From Myrmaecium sp. VS I D KN 1 (Eukaryota > Ascomycota > Dothideomycetes > Valsariales > Valsariaceae), in the NCBI GenBank assembly GCA_019775845.1, contig JADQAV010000038.1, positions 664,812 through 728,811 of the forward strand: a DNA stretch of 64,000 nt. Reading direction: 5' to 3'. Below the pieces are notes generated by a model that saw only the letters and a list, made by a program, of their open reading frames with translations, had not been told where the DNA came from and searched no databases. Shown piece by piece: positions 20,037 to 33,031 of this stretch. The stretch's first letter is position 1; each line of letters starts with the position of its first letter. The position numbers and the translations under genes were made by a program.

Positions 20037-22577
20037 TGTTTGGGTTGATGTGCTGGTTGTGATTTAATGCTGGCTTGATATGAGGGGAGTTGGTTTGAGG
20101 TGAAGGGTTGGGTCGGGTGTTCAGGGAGACTGTGGTTGGGATTTGTGGGGTGGTTGTCTTGCACTGGTTGTGCTTTGCGTACGGCGAGTGTGAACGCTGC
20201 GGTTCGAGTGCGAACGGAAGCGGAAGTTAAAGTTGGTGGAATGAAAAGTATATGGTGTGTGAATGCGAAAGGGTGTCGAAATCAGGAGGAAGCGTGAGAT
20301 TCCAACTATCAAAAAGTGGATGTGCTCTCCCTTTTATAAAGATGGAAAAGTATGAAAGCGTGCTACGAGTGCAGTGCACGTTAGGGTGTGAAGGGAATGT
20401 TTAGGAAAGAGTTCGACTGTGAAAGAGCGGTGATGGTACGCTCGCGTTGCGTTAAGAATGTCACTGTGCGAGCTGCTGGTCACTGGTCACTCTTTCACAG
20501 CGGAGAGATTGGCTACATGCGTGCAGGAACCGCGGAAGCGTCTTAGGAGCTTCAGTCACTGGAATATACATTTGTTTTGCGCATCTGTGACGGTATGGCG
20601 TTTGAGGAGAGTAACTGCAAGTGGTGACTGTTCACTTTCCTTCTCTTCATGCTTTATCACGTTTGACTCGCTTTATTCTGGATGCTTTGCACAGTTCAGT
20701 TAATATATCCTGACGTTTCTTTACTTTAATTGATCGCCCTCTGGGTGGTCTGGCTGTATCATTCACACCGCTTTAGGGGAAGTACTGGATATATACGCCG
20801 CTTATGAGGGAGCAGGATGAAGTGTTCTGGTATAGGTATAGGTATAGGTAGCAGGAGCTTCAACATAGCAGACTGACTATATATACTATACAAACAATAA
20901 ACAAACGATGAATCAAGAAAGACCAATAGTCAATTTCTGACAATCTACACAAACTGATCAAGAGAAGAAAGTCTACTAACAACAGTAAATATCCAGAACA
21001 GAAAAGCACGAAACGTCAGAGCATGGTCAGAGCATCACGATAGACAGACAGGTGTGGGGAAACACATCGTCATCCATCAATCAAAGGGTGCTAGGAATGA
21101 TGTATGTCCTCCTTACTGCCTGATCGACTCTCTCTTTCCGCTATCTAGTCACTCCCTCATACTTACTCACTCATTTACTCGCTCAGCCATAGCAAGCAAA
21201 TCAGCGCTGATACAGTTTGCTTGTGATTGCGGCATGCCAGCACCATCATGATGTCTAGCCAGCTAGTTAGCAGCAGGAACCCAGGAAGGAGACACGATGA
21301 AGTCCGGAAGAAAGCGTAGCTAACCACGGTGCAGCGCATCTACTTCCTGACATAACTGGGACGAAGGCTGGAGAGTGTGGTGACCTGATAACTTGATCGT
21401 GGATCTGCTCAAGCTGGTGACGTAGACCTCTTTTGGGGCTGAGGAGTGGAAGGCGTGATGTCCGTTTCTCCCAAGTACTAGTATGAATGTGTAGATATAG
21501 AGGGAGGAGTAGGGAAGTGAGGGAGGGTTGGATTCGGAGGGAGAAGATAAAGGGGCGGCTACGGCCTGACGCTAGGAGAGTGTCTGTCGAGAGGATGGTT
21601 TTGAGAGCGTCTTGGATGGATTTTCGATCTCACTATCTATCTTATGACGCGGAGTACTATCTAAGGAAGGAGGGCTGTTCCTTTTCTTCAAGATATAAAC
21701 GTCGAAGCTTAAGGGGGAGAATAGGTACTTGCCCTATAGTAGAAGGAAGATGGGAAGAAAGGATAAAGCTTAAAGGGCATACAAATAAGAGAAGGAGAGG
21801 ACGAGTGAATGAATATGAATAAAATAAGAAAGGAATTAAAAAAGAAGGCAAGAAGAACGGAAGGACAGCAAAATCGATATAGCTATAATAGAAATTTCAC
21901 ACGCATTGTTTTCAGGCGTGATATGAGAAGGAAACGTGCCCGATCAATGGGATTTAGTATCACAAATTGAGATGAATAGGATGAGTGAATCGGGGGATAC
22001 ATCACGGCAGCATGACCGATATCGTGCAAGGACAGGATGTTGAAGGTAAATCAGCTCGAAGATAACGGAGAAGCATAAGCAGAAGGAGAAGGAGGCGGAC
22101 AGGCGAATATCCACATCCATCTACACCCATATCCACATATAGTTAATCCACTGTTAGAAAGCACGTTCAGTCTGTCATTCTCATTCTTGATATCATATTC
22201 AATGCACCCCCTGCCTAGAAAAAAAAAAAAGAGAAGAAGAAAACCAAAAGAAAGAATAAACACACTCCCTTTCCCTCCACGTACAAGCAACTTAGTGTAG
22301 GAGAAGCATCAAACATTCCAAGAAGAAGGAGAAAAATGAACAGGAAAAAGAGCAAGCCGCCAATTAAGACACCCCCATCCCCAATCCCCAAAGCCCTAAT
22401 AACACCAAAACACAACAAGACGAGAGAGATAGACATCCTCCCTCCCAGAACCCCGTTCCAAGTTCACCATGCCCCCAAGAGAAAAAGAAAGTGTGCAAAG
22501 GAAATAACAAAAAGAAAAATGAGCAAAGTCCCGATCATGACCCTAAAGGACGAGGACGAAACCTCATCACAGCCTCA
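20037..22577. other. 2.5-kb gene-poor, AT-richer gap
   Basis: No gene is supported. Content is AT-richer than its surroundings, with purine-rich simple sequence (GAAGGA/AAGAAA, 21700-21900 and 22210-22500) and a TATAGG tandem repeat at 20831-20850. The 110-codon open frame around 21487-21822 has no recognisable features and codon usage unlike neighbouring genes. Confidence 0.45.
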
Positions 22578-25500
22578 TCACCGCAACACCCCACCACTCA
22601 CCCTCTTCCGCCTCATCGCCTCCACCTTCCGGACCAGCAACTCATGCACCTTCCGATTGCCCGCCCACTCCGCCTGCGCCCTCGCCATCCGCGCCACCGC
22701 CAGCACCACCAAGCCCACCGCGCGCAAGCTCGGCCGTCGCCGCTGCATCCTCAACTCCGACGTATCCGGCTGTATGCCCATCTCGGAGAGGAGGTTGAGG
22801 TTCGTCATATTACTAGACCTCACGTTAGCGGATGGGGATTTCATCGGGGAAAGGAAAGGGGGGGAGGGAGCCACTCACCAAGCATTAAACATCTCCACCT
22901 GCTTAACCACAAACATCTTCCCATACGCCAGCATCTCGCGGAAGCCCTCCTCGCGCGCGCACCGCGCCTTCAAGTAGCCAATATGCTTCGCCAGCCCCTT
23001 CAGCTCCGCCACATGTCTCCGCTCCCGCTCCTCGCGCTCCGCCGTCAAGCGTCGCAACTCCGCCTCCGCTTCGGCCTCGCCCTCCGTCGCGCCCCGCCGG
23101 CGCGCCACCCGCTCCTTCTCCCGCCCTAGCACCTTCACCTCCCGCTGCAGCTCCGCGACACGGCGCTCGCGCTCCTCCACATCCGCACGCAGCATCTCGA
23201 CCTCCGTCACCGCCTCGCGGAGGCGCTCAGCCAACTCGCGGACCTCCGCCCCCGCCTTGCTCTTCCCCTTCGCGGTACCCGTACCTTGCTCCACACGCAG
23301 CAACCGCGCCTGCAGGGCGTCAATCTCGCCATCCCGCTCATCAAGCTGCATCCGCACGCTCTGCATCTCCAACTCCAAATGCTTGACGCGCGCGTGCCGC
23401 TCCTTGAGCTCGGCCCGCATCCGCGACTCCAGCGCCTGCATCGCCGCCTCCCGCTCGTTCAGCCGGGCCTGCAGCTCCTCCGCCTCCACCGTCGCGCTCG
23501 TCACCATCTGATGGAGATCGCATCGCTCCTGCGCCGCCTCACGATCACGATCGCGTCTCGCCTTCTCCGGCGACGCCGGCGCGGCCCGCGCCTCCGCCAG
23601 CTCCGCCGTCAGCGCGCGCACCCGCTCCCGCAAGCTCTCCCGCTCCTGATCCGCAACGTCGAGATCCTTCTCCAACGCCTCGACCTGATCACCCAACGCG
23701 ACGCGCTCACGGCCCGCGCTCCGTCCCTCCTTCTCCAGCTGCGCCACCCGAGCCGCCAGCGCCCTCGCATCCGCGAGCTCCGCCTCCAGCGCGCGCACCC
23801 GGCTCTCCGCCACCTCCTGCGCCCGCTCCATCTCATCCGACGCCTCCTCCAGCACTTTAACCTCATCCTCCCGATCCTGCAGCTCCCGGCGCGCGCGCGC
23901 GAGATCCGCGCGCAGCGCGCCCAGCTCCCGCTCCCGCTCGTCGGCGAGGAGCTGGAGGTCTTCGAGCTGGCGCTCGGCGGCGTGGGCCTGGCGGCGGAGC
24001 TGGTCGAGCTCGTCGTCGCGCGCGCCGACGACGCCGCGCAGCGCGTCGATCGTCGAGGCCGGGTCGTGCGCGTTTTCCTTCAGCGCGTCCAGCTCGTCGT
24101 CCCGCTCGCCGATCGTCTTGCGCGCGACCTCGAGCTCGCGCGTGCGGTCGTTGAGCGTTTTGTGGAGGGTCGTGAGCTCTTCGGTTTTTTGGGCGAGGGA
24201 GGCTTCGTCGGCGGCTAAGGAGGACTTCAGGGTTTTAACTTCGGCTTCGCGTTGGCTGAGCGAGGCGCGCAGCGTGCTAATCTCATTGTCCTTCGCGTCG
24301 CGCTCCGCGCGGGCGTTGCGACGAAGCGTGTCGATCTCATCCTCCCGCTCGCGGATCGCGGCGCGCAGGTTCTGAATGTCCTTGCTCGACTCGAGGAACT
24401 CGGTGTGCTCGCGGTTCTGTAAGTTGTCCAGCTCATCCTCCCGCTGCGTGAGGTTCCGGCGCACGCTCTGCAGCTCCTGCTCCAGCTGCAGCTCCCGCTC
24501 GCGGTTGCGCCGGATGGTCTCGGCGTGCTCGCGCAGCTGGTGCTGGCACTCTTCCAGCTCGTCCTCGGCGGCCTCGGCGGCGTCGAGTCGAGCCTGTAGA
24601 TCCTGGATCTCCGCGTCCTTTTCTCGAGTGACTTGGCGGAGCTGCTCGCGTGCGTCGTTGGCGGCTTGTTGCGCGAGTTGGGCTTGGTTGTCGCCCTTGG
24701 ATTCCGCGAGTCGGAGCCGATCCATCAGGGCGTCCAACTCGCCTTGCTTGTCACGTTCGGCGGCCTCGACCTGCCGCTGCAGGGATTTGATTTCGAGCTC
24801 CTTTTCGCGATCGACGGAGCGGAGTTGCTCTTCCAACTCCTGGATGTGCTGGTCCTTTTCGTGTTCGAGCGCCTGGAGCTTTCGTTGCAGTTCGCGGAGT
24901 TCGCTGTCTTTGGAGAGGGACTCCTGCGTTGTCGTTCGCAGCTTCTCGTCCAGCTCGCGGATCTCTTCTTCCTTTCGCTCGAGCTCATGCACTTCGCCTT
25001 CCTTGTCGTTCAGAGCCCGACGCAGCTGGGATTGCAGGTCTTCAATCTTGTCTGCTTGCTCTTCGAGCTTCTTCTGCTTCTCTTCGAGCTCGGCATCAAG
25101 ACCACCTTCAGCGGCTTGAAGCTTCTCCCGCAGCTCCTCAAGTTCATCCGCTCGGTCTTCGATGACGCGCTCTTTCTCTCGCAACTCAGCTTCCAGATCC
25201 GCGATCTCATCTCGTAGCTTCTGCGCCTCTTCCCCGCCCTCCTCCGCTTCTTCCAGCCGCTCCTGAAGTTCCTGGATTTCGGCGGCCCGACTGTCCGCCA
25301 AACGCCGCAGCTCATCCATTTCCTCCTGCATGCTCTCGTCCATGTGCCTGCGCTTGACCTTCTCCGCGTACTCCTGCAGTTGCCGCCGGTACTCCTCCAG
25401 GTCTCGCTCGGCCTTCTTGAGCGCCTTTGCGTTCTTCTTGAGTTCCGTCTGCAGCTGCACGCGATCGACCTTAAGCTCGGTGTTCTCTCGAATGGTCGCT

Positions 25501-26259
25501 TGGTTGTATTCGCTGCCGGACTTCTGTAAGGTCTCCTCCATGAAGTGGATGCGGAGCTTGAGCCCGAAGTTCTCTTTGTCGATCTTTTCGATTTTCTGCA
25601 GTAGAACGGGCAGTTAGTACAGCAACAAAGCCATAGGCGTCGAGACGTAGAGTCTCGCAATCCAAACATACCGCTTCCTGCTCCCTCAACGTAAGCATAT
25701 TCCCCCCATCCCCCGTCCCAAACCCACCCCGATCATTCCTCGGCAACGCCATCGGCGTGCTCATAATACTCGAACTGGCCACCGGCGGCGCCCCGGGCGT
25801 GCCGCTATGCATCGCCGTGATCTCACTCTCACTCGCATCCCCAAGGGTGCTCGCTTCCGGCAGCCCGGGGGAATCCCTCCACTTATACCCGGGCTTCATA
25901 TGTGCCGGCGTGCGCACCTGATCGTCGAAATTCAGACGCACGCCCGGTACCCCGGACGCGGAGACGGCGGCGGCGACGCGGTTCCGCGCGGCTGACTTGA
26001 GCAGCGGGGTGAATTCGTTTTTCGACGGTCCGCCGTTGGGGTTGCGTAGACTGGCGAGGGGGTTGCGGGATGAGGGAGTGGCGAGGGTGTGGTGGGTGCC
26101 GTTGTTGTTGTTGCGGGACCGCATCTGCGCGACCAGGTCGTGTTTGTTTTTGGAGGGCGAGACGAAGGAGGGTTCGATGCTGAAGTCGAGCTGGGAGTCG
26201 CCGAAGCGGGTGCGCTCGCCCACTTCGGTGCGCGGGGTTTCGATGTAGGGGACTGCCAT
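22578..26259 (-). CDS. Microtubule-organising coiled-coil protein, ApsB/Mto1 family
   Basis: Exons 25672-26259, 22879-25595 and 22578-22812 (1179 residues). A disordered N-terminus is followed near residues 190-216 by a centrosomin CM1 motif spanning the first intron (LREQEA|KIEKIDKENFGLKLRIHF). This motif binds and activates gamma-tubulin complexes. About 850 residues of almost pure Glu/Arg/Leu coiled coil follow, then a conserved C-terminal block (KGLAKHIGYLKARCAREEGF ... VEMFNAC|NMTNLNLL) that matches the Mto2-binding/targeting region of fungal Mto1/ApsB proteins. By homology it acts at spindle-pole-body outer plaques and septal or other non-nuclear microtubule-organising centres. S. pombe Pcp1/A. 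nidulans PcpA-type pericentrins share CM1 and are the main alternative. It is divergent from the Ecd/SGT1 gene. Confidence 0.85.
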
Positions 26260-26983
26260 TTGTGTGATTGCTGGAGTTCCCAGTGGTGAGGCGGCAGGGT
26301 TGTTGGGTTGGGCTGCGTGCGCCCTGGGTTATGTTGTTATTGTGGTTGTTGTGTTTTATGTACGTGAGGGTATTATGCTGGTGGGTTGGTCGTGAAGCAT
26401 GAGGAAAGTAACTTGGTGAAGTCGTTAAAGAATGGGAGGTGAAGGAAGTGTGTGGTCGTCGGTGTGGCACCCCATGCGGTGGTGATGGTGAATCGTGAAG
26501 TGACGAGGCCGACGGGGTGTTGTTTGTTTACGTTGGGGCAAGGAAAGTTGTTGCAGGGATCATCAAGCATCACAACGTCCGGGTGCCTGAAGTTGCATGG
26601 CTTGGCGGGGTGTGACAGCGGTGGCCCTAGGCCGGATTAAGGACAAGCCCAGGCTCGCCAGGTCAGGCATCCAGAACCCCAGACTTTTGCCTTTGATTCC
26701 TCAGGCTTTGACATCACGTTTGCCTCATCTGCCTTTTCGGGATGAGTTACCAGTAGCTTCTGCACTTTCGCACAAGAACGACTTGACATAAGAATCAGAA
26801 TTGGTTGAGATTTGTCGGATAAGTACATTGCCCATGCTTTGTCCTGGTCACCATTTTCATCTTTATCACCGTCAAGAACAAGTCCCCGTCAAATTTCTTC
26901 TTCCGTTCATTTCCTAGTCCGGAGCAGATTCCAGTTTCCACAAAAACAGAGAGAAGAAAAGAGAAACAGAAAAGTTTCACAAG
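26260..26983. promoter_or_regulatory. Divergent promoter of ApsB-like and Ecd/SGT1 genes
   Basis: This is 724 bp without a supported gene. It is GT-rich next to the ApsB-like start (26290-26380). A purine-rich leader (AGAGAGAAGAAAAGAGAAAC, about 26948-26967) precedes the plus-strand start codon at 26984. Confidence 0.4.
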
Positions 26984-29248
26984 ATGGTTGACATCCCCCC
27001 CGACGACGGCTTCAAGTGGTTCGGGGAAGGGTTCGACGGATTCCCCCGGAGGCTGCCGGACGACTGCGTTGACTACGCCGTCCACATCCTCGACTCGGCC
27101 TTCACCACCGACAACCAGATCCGCGAACGGCTCCGGGCATTCGAGAAGGCGGCAAAGGACTACGTCAAGAAACATCTCAAGGAGTATATCTGGCAACGCG
27201 ACCCTTTCCGCTTGGAGCTGACGAGGGAAGATAGTAAGTTGCCAGGGCTGGACAGGATGAAGATGATGGAGTTGATTGAGATATATTAACTGACATCCCC
27301 CTCCTAATGCAGACACATGGCTCCTCCGCGAACAAACCAACTACGGCGACTCGGTAGCGGACGAGTGGGTGATCGTGCATGTCCTCCGCGAGACGAGCAA
27401 GGCGTTCCCGGAGGCGTGGGTGCGAGTCTCTGACACGGACGGCGAGTTCCTCCTCATCGAAGCCGCCAACGCCCTGCCACGCTGGTTGAAGCCTGAGGTG
27501 GCCGAGAACCGGGTACGTTGTGCATGTCCCTCGCCCCCCATGTCACTCATGCCTACACCCCTCGTACGGACCTCGGTCATGCTGACTAGTATACCCTACT
27601 ACTACTGCAGGTCTGGATCAACCGCGGCAGGCTCCTGATCATCCCCCTCCAGGCATCCGCCAAGTCCGCTTCCGCTCCGCTCTCTCTTCCCCTTGCCCGC
27701 CGCACCATCCTCACTGCTCCCGACTCGCTCTTGCACATTCCAGCCGTCGAGTCGGAAGCCTTCCACCGCATCCGCCACTACGCCGACAACCCTTCCCTCC
27801 TAGTCTCCGACAACACCCACACCGCCCTGCTCATCCTCCCCCGTCGCGCCGCCTGGCTCCTCCATCAGAACCCCAACTACGTCTCCCCCGCCGTCGAAGC
27901 CTTCTACCTCCGCGACCCGATCAGCCTACGTCCGCTCCGCAACGCCTCCACCACCAACAACCCCACTACCTCGAGCACTCTCACCAAGCCAACCACCACC
28001 GAAGAACCATCCAGCAGCAGCAGCACCACCCTCCTCTTCCCCCCCACCGACTTCACCACCGCCCCCATCCGCTTCGCCAAACCCTCCTTCGCCCAACTGC
28101 GCTCGCAAATCCGCTTCGAGCCCCCACCCATCTGGGCCGACGCGCTCGCCCAGCTCCGCACCAACAACAACGACAGCAACAGCAACAACCTCCACCAACC
28201 CGACGGCAACGACGCCAAGATCCCCACCCGGCTCGACGACGGCATGAAGCTCACCCTCGGCCTGGAGATGCTGCTGCACGACCCGGACCAGCGCGACCGA
28301 CCGGCGGTACGGGAGATGCGTCTCTTGCTCGAGGACCTGGCCGCGGACGAGGAAGAAGGGGCGGCCAGCCTGCCAACCGACGCTGAGATCCGGGAGACCT
28401 GGGGCTCCTCTGAGGACCCCGAGGATTGGCTGGACGTCGGCTTCGAGGACCTGGAGCGGGAGTTGCGGGGGAAGGAGGAGAAGGCAGGATCGTCATCGAC
28501 GGCGGCGGCGGAGTGGGGCGATCGACGGGCGCAGGAGAATCTGCAGCGCATGGTGCGGAGGTTTGAGGAGTTTTTGGGGGATGAGGCGGCGGGGTTGGAG
28601 GGTATGGGGAGTAGTGATGATGATGATGGGGATGAGGAGTGGGGGAGCGATGAGGATATGAGCGACGACGAAGGCGTCGCCGGTGGGACGCCGCAGTTCG
28701 ATGAGCAGGAGTTCATCCGCATGATGTCGCAGATGATGGGACGGCCGGTGCCGGCGTCGTCTTCGAAAGTGCAAGAAGTCACGGAGGAAGAAGAAGAAGA
28801 CGCAGAGGAAATAGACCATAACCCCGACGACGCCGACGACATCGCCGCCATCCGCGACCTCAGCGCGCGCATGGAAGCCGAGCTGAACGCGCACGGGGCG
28901 CTGGATCTGGATCCCAGCCCACACCTACACCCACGCCCGCTCAAAGCAAAAGCCAAACCAACAAAAACAACATCAAAGGAGTCCGGCAAACAGAACGCCA
29001 GAGACGACGACGAAGAAGAAGAAGAAGCAAACGCCAGCCCCGACGAAGACGCGGCGGTAAACGTCGACTTCCACCTCGCCAAGAACCTGCTGGAGAGTCT
29101 GAAGGGGCAGGCGGGTCTGGCGGGTCCCGCGGGGAATATGATGGGTCTGATGGGTATTCGGTTCCCGCGGGATGCGGATGAGGGGGTTGATGCTACTGAT
29201 GCTACTGATGCTGCTGCCGACGACGGCGGGCGGCGGGCGGAGGGGTGA
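26984..29248 (+). CDS. Ecdysoneless/SGT1 family protein
   Basis: Exons 26984-27233, 27313-27512 and 27611-29248 (695 residues). The N-terminal half matches the SGT1/Ecdysoneless family: DCVDYAVHILDSAFTTDNQI, WIVH-type strand (DEWVIVHVLRETSKAFPEAW), DGEFLLIEAANALPRWLKPE and VWINRGRLLIIPLQ. The C-terminal half is acidic and disordered (EEEEEDAEEIDHNPDD, DDDEEEEEAN) and includes a short conserved helix (FDEQEFIRMMSQMMG) and VNVDFHLAKNLLESLKGQ near the end. In yeast and animals these proteins are linked to pre-mRNA splicing/transcription (human ECD; yeast/fungal SGT1 as a transcription regulator of glycolytic genes); the exact role in this fungus is unknown. The family is distinct from the Hsp90 co-chaperone also called SGT1. 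Confidence 0.88.
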
Positions 29249-29545
29249 TGTGATATGGGTTGAGGGTGGGGTGGGTGATTGAGTGTAAAGCTGTGGGGGA
29301 GGGGGGAAATGCGATGCTGGTTGGATTGGTGTACATTTTCTTTATGCTGTCTAATATACATCCCCCCACCTCCCCCGGAGAAGCGAATGCAATGAAAAGC
29401 ACGGTTTGAACCATGCAATGCAAAAGCGGAAAAGCAAAAACGGTGTCCAGAGATGAAAAGAGTGAGATTCCAGAGACGATGCAAACAATCACCATCACCA
29501 TCTTTTCCAAATCCCTAACTCCTATCCTCAACATCTCAACATCCT

Positions 29546-30974
29546 TTACTTCCCCGGCTTCCTGACCTCCTCCCACTGCACACCCACCCACTCCTCCACA
29601 TAGCCGACCTCACCCACGCCAACGTCCCTAGGCACGCAATCCTTCTCGCACACCGCCATGATAACAGTGCCCCAATCCATCCCCTCCAGCCCAATCTCCT
29701 CCGCCTCCAGCTCGGTGATAGCATGCGGCGTCAGCTGGACCTCGAACACGCGCGGCGCCCCGCAGTTGCCGCAGCGGGGGAAGCCCGGCGCCACGCCATG
29801 CCCTTTGATCTGCACCTTAGTCTCGGCAGCAACCGCCGGTCCAGACGCCGCCAGCAGCCGTCCCACCGCGTCGTCCCGGCTGTACAGCAGCGGCTGGCCG
29901 CCGAACTCATACCGGAGCACCTGCTCTGGATTCTGCGCGAGCCGGTCCGCAAATTTCTGGAATGCCTTGTCGAGCGTGCTCTCGAAGACCTCCTTGTCCT
30001 CCGCCCCGCCGCCGCCGCCGCTGGCGCCCTCGCCGAAGTCGGCGCCCTCCTCCACCAACCGGGTGTTCTGCGGGATCTCCGCCGGGCCGCTGTCGAGCGT
30101 CTCGTACTCGGCGTCGAGGTGGTAGCGCGGGTACGGGGATGGGAACTCGGATTCGGCGGGCCAGGGGATCTGTGGCCGAGGCGCGGAGGGCGGCAGCTTC
30201 GGAGAGGAGATGGAGGTCGAGGCCAGGGTCTCGGCGAGGGACGGCGTAGCGGGAGGCGAGATGGCCGTGGAGCCGGGGGATATGGGTGATTCGACGGCAG
30301 GATGGGTGGCGGGTGCCTCGAAAGGATTGGTCTCCTCCGTCACGTACTTCGGGTCGAACGGATTCGACCACGTTCCGGTCTTGCGGGGAGCGGTGGACTG
30401 CGCCGCAGGAGGGTTCGTCGAGAAGGGGTTCTGTTTTGCAGACTCCGATGACTGGGCGGAAGGCTTCACGCCGAAGAGTGATTCACCGAGCAGGGGCTGT
30501 GGCTGAGGCGGTTTCTCTCCTGGCGCAGGCCCGGATGGGCTCTCCTTCTGCTGGGACTGCTTGGCGGTGGTAGGCGGAGCTTTGAGTACCTTCACCCCGC
30601 GCACGCCGCGCACGCTCCCGTCCTTCCTTCGACACGCTTTCCGCTTGCAGCTGAAGATGTAGAGGCGGCGCTCGTGGTCTGGAAACCGCTCCGGCAGGGT
30701 CCCGTTGAGCTCGAGGAGGAGCGTAAGGAGGCCGTTGCAGACCTTGCATTTGGCGAGATCACCGGGGGGAGCCGTCTTCCCATCGATCCAGGTCTGAGAG
30801 TCGACAGTCAATGACAGAAGCAAACAGTTAGCCGGGGGTGCTGGCACTTACTGGGTGCCCTCCGAGGTGGCTGATGGCATCATCCGTAGGTTCCTGAGAG
30901 GCGTAGCCCAGGAGGACGTTGGTGGAGGTGTAATTGTCCTCCCCGTCGGAGGAGTCGCTATCATACGATGCCAT
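29546..30974 (-). CDS. Tsr4/PDCD2-family 40S ribosome assembly factor
   Basis: Exons 30852-30974 and 29546-30793 (456 residues). The start MASYDSDSSDGEDNYTSTNV is followed by LLGYASQEPTDDAISHLGGH P|TWIDG, a hallmark of Tsr4/PDCD2-like proteins. Two zinc-binding clusters follow (CKVCNGLL and FSCKRKACRRKDGS), then a disordered Pro/Ser-rich middle (about residues 130-270), and the conserved PDCD2 C-terminal domain (FADRLAQNPEQVLRYEFGG; FPRCGNCGAPRVFEVQLTPH; GMDWGTVIMAVCEKDC). In yeast Tsr4 is a dedicated cotranslational chaperone for uS5 (Rps2) needed for 20S pre-rRNA processing; the same is inferred here. It converges on the Ecd/SGT1 gene with under 300 bp between stop codons. Confidence 0.9.
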
Positions 30975-31681
30975 TATGCCGTGCCGTAAAGTCGAACAGA
31001 GTACCTATAGTAGTGAGTAGTAGTATGTACAGTAGTATAGTCTGCATGCAGTGCACAGTAGCACCTTTTAATACGATGATGGCGGGGCTGCCGCAAAAAA
31101 TAGGTTCTTATCGCGACCCGATAAGCTAGGGCTGGCCTTAAAGCCGAAGAGAGGTTCCGAGTCGTTGACGTTCAAGAGCTTTAAAGAATCCAAGCATTTC
31201 ACTGCAAATACGACCGATATCATTGTCCCGTCCTACACAGTTCACTCTGGATATATCTATACCATTTGATGAAATAAGAGATCGCAATACGCGTGGCAAT
31301 ACTTGAGATATTACTGTCTCCTATAGCAGTGAGGAATGTTCTTCCTTGGGTGATGCGAGTGATCTCTGCCAATGTGCCGAAGTACCTACAGTACTCCACC
31401 GTTCCAGATCAAAGGACTCTCACTGGAGGAGTGATATGACACGTATCGAGCAAATGTTGAAACCCGCCATGTCAAGTACGGAGATTCCTTTCATTGCAGG
31501 TCTCCTAATAGGCTGCTCTCAAGCCTTTGGAATTGAATTCGGACTGATGCTTTTGTCCGATCTCGTGAAACGCCATTGCCCATATTCCATGCCCCAATGC
31601 CCTCAGTCATGATAATGCATCAGAGACGAACGAAGTCACAACATCTTCTTCGAACTAAGAAAAAATGCCGCAGAGACCTGT
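30975..31681. other. Intergenic region upstream of Tsr4
   Basis: No gene is supported. It is AT-rich, with AGTAGT/TAGTATG repeats near 31008-31040 next to the Tsr4 start and a CTATAGTAG-like short palindrome. It otherwise holds the 3' side of the eIF3k gene. Confidence 0.35.
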
Positions 31682-32701
31682 TCATGCCGGCTGCTCGTAC
31701 GCTCTCCTGATCAAACGAGAGAATTCTGAGACTATGTTAGTTTGTGAGGCGTGGATGATAGGTCTCAACATGGAACTTACGGTCAAATTTCACGTTCTCC
31801 CTCACCACGGTACCCTTGGCCTCATTCTCCTTGTTCAACGGGATGCGGACCTTGCTACCGTCGATCTCCCACCCGCAGACACTGGTAATGAAGTGCTCGA
31901 ACTCTTGGCCCTGGTAGTGCACCCATTGTTCCAAGATGCTACGCTCGATTTCCCTGACAGCCTGGCTGACCGTAACCGCAATCCGTACCCGCATAAGCTC
32001 CTCGAAACCGCTCACATCCGCCACCAAGTCCATGTAAAGATCATCGCTGTCGAAGGTGTTCCAGAAGGCAGCGTAGTCAGCACCGCCAAGAAGGTTGTTG
32101 AGAACGAAGAGCTTTTGCACCGCTTCGCTAAGCGGCGCGTCTCCAGCAGCAGGGGTGGAAGAGCTGGAGGACGAGGGAGACAGGATGTGGGGAGGAAGAA
32201 GGGCCAGGCACAGGCTGAAATCGGCGGAAGGGAAGACCGTCAAGGCCTTGACCAGGATGTTGGTGATGGTCTCATCGCGAGCGAGATGCGGGTTGAACTG
32301 GTAACTGAACGCAGCGCAAGCACATTAGCTATCAATTCATCTCTCGAAGCGGGCGAGGACGCATATGGAGGCACGGAAGAGTATCAGATAGAGCTAATAA
32401 TAGAAACTTCAACGGGCGCGAAGTGATTCAAGCTTCAATTGCCCTCGGGTAATAGGAAACGTTGTGGTAGTTTCCTCATCATGTAGAGACTGGGAAAAGA
32501 TGACAAAGCAACAACAAGATAGCGGTCTTACAGCTTCAGAAGCGCCAGGTTCGCATAGCAGTCATATGTCTGGTTTTCGCATTGCTGCATCACATAATCC
32601 TGGAAGACGGCGGTCGTCTCCGGGTTATACCGGTCAAGGCCGTTGAGAATCTGGTCAATATGTTCCGGCCTGTCAGGCGCGTAGTCGAAAGGAACGCCCA
32701 T
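31682..32701 (-). CDS. Translation initiation factor eIF3 subunit K
   Basis: Exons 32532-32701, 31781-32304 and 31682-31725 (245 residues). The start [20 protein letters not shown], with [20 protein letters not shown] and [17 protein letters not shown], is diagnostic of eIF3k. The C-terminal winged-helix/PCI part is recognisable in [22 protein letters not shown] and [15 protein letters not shown]. The last 44-nt exon, found by splicing GTAAGT to a CTCAG acceptor, supplies the expected family end [14 protein letters not shown]. eIF3k is the smallest, non-core eIF3 subunit and pairs with eIF3l on the 40S ribosome. A Ser/Pro/Ala insert ([16 protein letters not shown]) interrupts the HEAT-like region, as in other filamentous fungi. 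Confidence 0.93.
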
Positions 32702-33031
32702 GGTGGGCTACCGGGCAGGTTGGTATATGAAGGTATGAGGGGTATCTGGCGTGTGGGTGAGGTGGAACCTCCTCAGAAGTTGGGTGGGAGATTTTGAAAG
32801 GTGGGAGTTGTGGACTTCGGCCGTTTCTGCCACCGCTAAACGTCTTGGCGTAGGCTGTTCTTCCGTCTTACTCTTCTGCATAGGAATACGTGCACGATCA
32901 ACATTAACACCTAAGCTTTGGAAAAGTTTACTGATCGCAATGTTATATCTTTCTGACAGTGGCTGCCGGAGCTACCTTAGTATACCATCGAGTTCACTAA
33001 AAAATAGGGTAAGGGAAAGGTATGGAGGTCC
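32702..33031. other. Short intergenic region upstream of eIF3k
   Basis: This is 330 bp between the eIF3k start and the 3' end of the secreted-protein gene; I see no further feature in it. Confidence 0.35.

Noticed and set aside
21487-21822. 110-codon plus-strand open frame in the 20-22.5 kb gap
   Set aside because: Arg/Lys/Gly-rich, AGG-heavy, with no recognisable motif and no splice partner; likely a shadow of purine-rich sequence.
22336-22977. Plus-strand open frame overlapping the end of the ApsB-like gene
   Set aside because: It is the antisense shadow of the C-terminal exon and its flank.
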